Below, piece by piece: positions 59,177-64,000 of a DNA stretch of 64,000 nt. Position 1 is the stretch's first letter; every line of letters starts with the position of its first letter. Location of the stretch: positions 1 to 64,000 of the forward strand of contig WGMM01000041.1 in assembly GCA_016125085.1 (NCBI GenBank). The letters are read 5' to 3'. The stretch comes from a bacterium. GTDB taxonomy: Bacteria > Planctomycetota > Planctomycetia > Isosphaerales > Isosphaeraceae. The notes below the pieces were generated by a model. The model was not told the DNA's origin and did not search any database. It saw only the letters and a program-made list of their open reading frames with translations. The position numbers were made by a program, and so were the translations under genes.

Positions 59177-62100
59177 ATGAATTCTCTGGACCCGGAAGAC
59201 TCGGGAAGTCGAACGCCGCCTCGACGTGGCAGTGCATCGTTGCGCCCTTCTTCGATGATCACGGACCCGCCTACGGTGGTGACGTCGAACCCCTCCGGCG
59301 CTTCGACCCACATCAGCGATCCTTCGCCGCAGGGCGATGGGGTCGATCGTGGCGATTCCGGGTCATTTCAGGACTGGATGCCGAAAGCGGGCACGCGGGT
59401 CGGCAATTACGAGCTTGGTCCGCCGATCGGAGCCGGAGGGATGGCGACGGTTTACGTCGCCCAGGACCTGTCGCTGGAACGCACGGTGGCCTTGAAGATC
59501 CTGCCTCCGAAATCGGCACAGGATACGGAAGTGCTCCAGAGGTTCCTGCTGGAGGGCAAGGCCGCGGCCAGGCTCGACCATCCGAACATCGCCCGGATTT
59601 TCGCGCTGGGGCACGATGGCTCGTTTTATTACCTGGCGTTCGAATTCGTCGAAGGGCGGACGGTTCGCCAATGGATCGACGACGTGAGGCGAATCGACGT
59701 CGGCCAGGCCCTGGACTGGTCGATTCAGACGGCCATGGCTCTGGCACATGCGGATCGTCGCGGGGTGGTTCACCGGGACATCAAGCCCTCGAACCTGATC
59801 GTGACGCCGGGCGGGCAGGTGAAGCTCGTCGACCTTGGCCTGGCTCGCCGGTACGAGACTCAGGGGCAGGTGGACCTGACGCAGTCGGGCACGACTCTGG
59901 GCACGTTCGACTATATCAGTCCGGAACAGGCCCGCGACCCGCGCAACGTGGACATTCGCAGCGATCTTTACTCGCTGGGCTGCACGATGTACCACATGCT
60001 GACGGGTTCGCCCCCGTTTCCCGGGCAGAATGTGGTGCAGAAGCTGCTTCAGCACCAGGAGAAGTCGGCGCCTGACATTCGCGACATCAATCCCGACGTT
60101 CCGGATTCTCTGGCGGATCTGATCGCGCGGCTGATGTCCAAGTCACCGGCTGACCGTCCGCCTTCGGCGGAATCGTGCGTTCGGGAGTTCGAGACGATTC
60201 GGGCGGAGCTTGCTGCGCGCGAAGCGGCCGCGACCCAGAATGTGGAGCCGAATACGCTGCGGGGGCTGTTGAGCTGGCTGGTGCCGGCCACGATCCTGAC
60301 CGGCGTGATCACCGTCGGGGCATGGCTGGCGAGCGATCCCGGGCGGACGGAATCGGACACTCCCTCGACCGGCCGTGAATCAGTGGCAGGCACGAAGCCC
60401 GAAATGCCGGAATCGGAGCCGAATCCTGAGCCGATCGTGCCACGGGCGATCGTCGCTGACACCGGATTTCGCAAGCCTCCCACGACATACCGAGTGAAAG
60501 ACGGTGCCAGCCTGGCATTGGCTCTGAAAGAGAGTTCGCCAGGTTCGGTGATCGTCCTGACCGAATCGGGCCGCTACGAATTGAGGATCAGCGAGCTGCC
60601 GATTCTCGAGAAAACCGATCTGACATTGCGGGGCGAGGCCGGGATCCGCCCGACGATCGAGGCCGCTATCCCCGGGCCTGACGAAGCCGCGGCGAATGCG
60701 CCCTTCGCTGGCTTGTTACGCATGCGCGAGAGCCGGGTGACGATCCAGAACGTCACGTTCGATCTCAGTGCGGCCACGGGATCTTGGCTCGATTCGGCCA
60801 TTTATGCCGAGAATTCTGATCTGACTCTGCGCGACGTGCTGTTTCTGGGCGATGTTTCGACGAGCAAGACCGCTGGCCGGTTCGTTCGATTCGGCAAGAA
60901 CGACTTCCGCGACGATTCCGCCTGGCGTCCGCTGCGAGTCGAAAATTGCCGGTTTCTGGGAAACAGGGCCGCGATATCTGGCCGGGGTTCGCTCGACATT
61001 TCCGTTTACGACACAGCCATGCTCGGTTCGGAACCTCTCGTCGATATTGACGAAACCGACCGGGAAACGCCCTGGCCCTGCGTCATTCGTATCGATCACG
61101 TGAACTTTCAGGCGACGGCCTGGACGCCGGTACTGGAACTCGGCAACGTTTCCGCGGCCCTGCGTGTGCGTAACAGCGTTTTCGCACCCAAGCCGGGCGT
61201 GCAGATGATCCTGGTGAGCAGTCGCAAGCCCAGCCGTGTCGACTGGTTCGGTCGCGAGAACCTTTACGGCGACCTGGCCTCGTTCATGGAATCGCCACGA
61301 GTCGAGGAAGAGATCGTCGACTTCGCCGACTGGAGCCGTTCCGAACGCTCGATTCGCGAACAGTCCAGCGTGGCGACGAAGCGTTTCGTCTACTGGCCGG
61401 TCGAATCGGTCACGCTGGCGCTTGAGGGCCGATGGGCTGACGCGTTCGCCATGAACCCCGGCCCGTGGTCGGAGATTCCCGTAGGCGTCCGGGCCTGGTC
61501 GATGGCGGCAGGCAATACTCCGAAAACAGCCAGCACGAGCGTCACGAATGTGGCCGCGAACGAAGCCGGCCCCGGCGTTGGGCCGGATCGCTCCCGGGCT
61601 GTCGGCGTAGTCCCGGATCATTCGGAACTTCCTTTGAGGCGGGAACCTGCGATCGCGGCGATCACGCCCAGGGAGCCGGGCGAGGAATCTCCGACCGAAC
61701 CGGCACCCATGCCGATGCCGATGCAGATCGAACCCGACGAAGTGGTGGAGGCGAAGGCCGAACCTGCCGCAAATCGAGTTCAGAACGCCGCGAATGCCGG
61801 GGCCATAAAACCGCCAGCCATCAGGGAAACCGCAGACTCGTCACTGCCACGTACGGTCGAATCGAATACGAAATCCGCCGGGAATCGCCAGCGTCCGACG
61901 ACCGTGCCCGAAAGGCCTGATCTGACTCCGGCGGGTGAGGCTGTCGACGGTGTTCCTCGAAATCTGGTTCGTACGGCGGAAGAGTTCGTCAAGGCGATCA
62001 GAGACCAGGGAAGTCCGCAAGGGGCGACATTGACTCTGGCCGCTGGAGTCGTCATCAGGCTCGATAGCCAGTTGACCCTGGGCGAGGGCCGCTGGATCAT

Positions 62101-63097
62101 CAATGCGGAACCGGGGCCGGTGCGGCCGCGAATCGTGTTCGTCGGGCAGAACAGGGCACTCGTCGAAAACCGTGCCAGGTGGACGCTCGAAAAGGCCGTG
62201 AACCTGAGATTTCGCGGAATCGACATCGAATGGGACGCCAACGAACCCAGTGGCGAAAGGCTTTTCGACGTCTCGACCGGAACTCAAGTCGTGCTCGAAT
62301 CGTGCAGCCTCACTTCGAAACTCGCACGTACTGACTTGTACTTCTTCGCGGCGACGAATTCGCAAATGGATGACTTCGAAGCCAGTGCGACCGCTCGCGC
62401 CAGCGTGCGTCTGATCGATACGCTTGTGCGATCCGCGGGGGGAGTGCTCCGCTGCCCGGCCGAGCTGCGCAGCGAACTCGAGTTGACAGGCACGCTCTGC
62501 GTCATCGGCCGACCGCTGTTGACCAGCCAGGCACCGGAACGGCTTCAGCCCTCGCAGAGCACTCGCGTGTCATTGAATCAGTCGACGCTCGTCCTGGGCG
62601 CGAGTCTCGCCATGGTGAATCTGGGCCGAACGCCAGTCGATCGGCCGATACTCGAATTTCAGGTCCGTCGCAGTATCCTCGCCGGGAATGACCGGGCCGA
62701 TAGCCCCCTCATCGAAGTGCAGGGCGGCGATCCGGACGATGAACTCTCCGATTGCGTTTCCTGGGATGGCGAAGAAGTCGCCTATCATCAGTGGTCCACT
62801 TACCGCTTGGACCGGAATAGCGTTTCCGGCATGCTGGCACGCCGGCAAAGCCGCGAAGAATGGCAATTATCGCATAACCTTCAGGACCATGAACCGATTC
62901 ATGGCGATGTCGACTTTTCCGGCGGCAGTTTCTGGTCAAGAGAAGGCAAGCCCTGGAACGCCGATCCTGCCGATTTCATCATCCGCCAGGGCAGCCCCGC
63001 CGGGGGGCTGGGCGCGAATATCGAACAGCTTCCTCGCTTGAATTCACCGCAAATACCGCGGATCTCCTCGTTCGATTCCGATCGGACCGGGCCCTGA
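59177..63097 (+). CDS. Serine/threonine protein kinase with TM and two extracytoplasmic beta-helix-like modules
   Basis: PIGAGGMATVYVAQDLSLERTVALKIL, HRDIKPSNLIV, VDLGLARR; TM LVPATILTGVITVGAWLA; two pectin-lyase-like segments. Confidence 0.9.
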   Translation: MNSLDPEDSGSRTPPRRGSASLRPSSMITDPPTVVTSNPSGASTHISDPSPQGDGVDRGDSGSFQDWMPKAGTRVGNYELGPPIGAGGMATVYVAQDLSLERTVALKILPPKSAQDTEVLQRFLLEGKAAARLDHPNIARIFALGHDGSFYYLAFEFVEGRTVRQWIDDVRRIDVGQALDWSIQTAMALAHADRRGVVHRDIKPSNLIVTPGGQVKLVDLGLARRYETQGQVDLTQSGTTLGTFDYISPEQARDPRNVDIRSDLYSLGCTMYHMLTGSPPFPGQNVVQKLLQHQEKSAPDIRDINPDVPDSLADLIARLMSKSPADRPPSAESCVREFETIRAELAAREAAATQNVEPNTLRGLLSWLVPATILTGVITVGAWLASDPGRTESDTPSTGRESVAGTKPEMPESEPNPEPIVPRAIVADTGFRKPPTTYRVKDGASLALALKESSPGSVIVLTESGRYELRISELPILEKTDLTLRGEAGIRPTIEAAIPGPDEAAANAPFAGLLRMRESRVTIQNVTFDLSAATGSWLDSAIYAENSDLTLRDVLFLGDVSTSKTAGRFVRFGKNDFRDDSAWRPLRVENCRFLGNRAAISGRGSLDISVYDTAMLGSEPLVDIDETDRETPWPCVIRIDHVNFQATAWTPVLELGNVSAALRVRNSVFAPKPGVQMILVSSRKPSRVDWFGRENLYGDLASFMESPRVEEEIVDFADWSRSERSIREQSSVATKRFVYWPVESVTLALEGRWADAFAMNPGPWSEIPVGVRAWSMAAGNTPKTASTSVTNVAANEAGPGVGPDRSRAVGVVPDHSELPLRREPAIAAITPREPGEESPTEPAPMPMPMQIEPDEVVEAKAEPAANRVQNAANAGAIKPPAIRETADSSLPRTVESNTKSAGNRQRPTTVPERPDLTPAGEAVDGVPRNLVRTAEEFVKAIRDQGSPQGATLTLAAGVVIRLDSQLTLGEGRWIINAEPGPVRPRIVFVGQNRALVENRARWTLEKAVNLRFRGIDIEWDANEPSGERLFDVSTGTQVVLESCSLTSKLARTDLYFFAATNSQMDDFEASATARASVRLIDTLVRSAGGVLRCPAELRSELELTGTLCVIGRPLLTSQAPERLQPSQSTRVSLNQSTLVLGASLAMVNLGRTPVDRPILEFQVRRSILAGNDRADSPLIEVQGGDPDDELSDCVSWDGEEVAYHQWSTYRLDRNSVSGMLARRQSREEWQLSHNLQDHEPIHGDVDFSGGSFWSREGKPWNADPADFIIRQGSPAGGLGANIEQLPRLNSPQIPRISSFDSDRTGP

Positions 63098-63127
63098 ATC
63101 CGCATAGAACCGATCAGAGCATCTGAC

Positions 63128-64000
63128 TCAGGCGTGCTCCGGCATCCACCTGGGCTGATATCGCAGCAGTGTCATGGCATGAGCCACCACGATCAGGCTG
63201 ACGCCCACATCGGCTGCCATGGCCAACCAGAAGCCCGCCATGCCAAGAATCGCCAGGATGACGACGATCACTTTCGTCACCAGCGCGAACCCCACGTTCA
63301 TTCGGATCACGGCGACCGTCACCCGGCTGAGTGAGACCAGGCTCGGCAACGACATCAGATTGTCATTCACCAGAACGACATCCGCCGCCTGACTTGTCAC
63401 TGCCCCGGCCACGGTGCCCATGCACACGCCCACGCTGGCGGCGGCCAGGGCAGGGGCGTCGTTGACGCCGTCGCCCACCATGCCGACAAGCCCGGAACTC
63501 TCGACGGCATTGCGCACGAGATCGGCCTTCTCTTCAGGCATCAGTCCCGCGGCGATGTCATCGATGCCCAGGCTGGCTCCGATGGCTTCCGCCGTCGCAT
63601 GATTGTCGCCCGTGATCATCATCGTGCGAAGGCCGATCTTTTTGAGCGTGGCGATCGCAAGTGCCGCTTCGGGCCTGGGGCGATCCGCCAGACGGATCCA
63701 GCCCAGCGGTCCGTTTTCGTTCGCGATGGTTACGGCCGTTCCGATTTCGGACTCAAGTGCGGCCAGGCGGTCGTGATAGCGCGAGTCGCACAAGCCTGCC
63801 TGATCCACATACCGATGGCTGCCGACGAGGATACGCTCGTTCCGGACCATTCCCGCCGTACCAAGCCCCGGATGCTCGGAAACCTGTGTCGCCTCCGGGA
63901 TGTCCAGGTCCCGTGAGTGTGCGTGCCGCACGATCGCTTTCGAAACCAGGTGCGAGCCGCCGAGCCCGACCGCCGCGGCCTTCACCAGAAGCTCATCGGC
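63128..64000 (-). CDS. Heavy-metal translocating P-type ATPase, C-terminal part (truncated by window end)
   Basis: MITGDNHATAEAIG, GMVGDGVNDAPALAAASVGVCMG; frame open to the window edge. Confidence 0.92.
   Translation of the reverse strand, partial: ADELLVKAAAVGLGGSHLVSKAIVRHAHSRDLDIPEATQVSEHPGLGTAGMVRNERILVGSHRYVDQAGLCDSRYHDRLAALESEIGTAVTIANENGPLGWIRLADRPRPEAALAIATLKKIGLRTMMITGDNHATAEAIGASLGIDDIAAGLMPEEKADLVRNAVESSGLVGMVGDGVNDAPALAAASVGVCMGTVAGAVTSQAADVVLVNDNLMSLPSLVSLSRVTVAVIRMNVGFALVTKVIVVILAILGMAGFWLAMAADVGVSLIVVAHAMTLLRYQPRWMPEHA

Overview
High-GC bacterial chromosomal window. The gene content suggests Planctomycetota (inference): two large Ser/Thr kinases, a DUF1080 protein, a PEP-CTERM protein, Gfo/Idh with sugar-epimerase genes, and Tat-exported proteins. 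I support about 48 protein genes and found no rRNA, tRNA or CRISPR. Most are housekeeping or ordinary accessory genes: clpX, mutY, queC, an Ogt-type methyltransferase, arfB-like, two sigma factors, a Wzm/Wzt-type ABC pair, a KS-ACP-acyltransferase trio, several hydrolases and a P-type ATPase cut by the window end. The most interesting signals are: (1) a lone, visibly lower-GC gene at 54068-55468 (-) encoding an HNH nuclease fused through an uncharacterised middle region to a C-terminal minimal nucleotidyltransferase, a candidate single-gene defence or conflict system; (2) a ~355 bp non-coding element present twice in inverted orientation (14659-15013 and 53606-53960), made of six hairpins sharing a GAA/TTC loop and arranged as two mirror-image ~90 nt half-units, with one copy next to the HNH-nucleotidyltransferase gene; (3) REP-like short repeats near copy A; (4) inverted repeats upstream of a sigma-factor gene and a PEP-CTERM gene; (5) unusual kinase architectures, one with a recent in-frame 84 bp duplication and one with two beta-helix-like modules. 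The long ORFs antisense to these genes are treated as GC-driven shadows. Family names come from motif recognition, not database searches.
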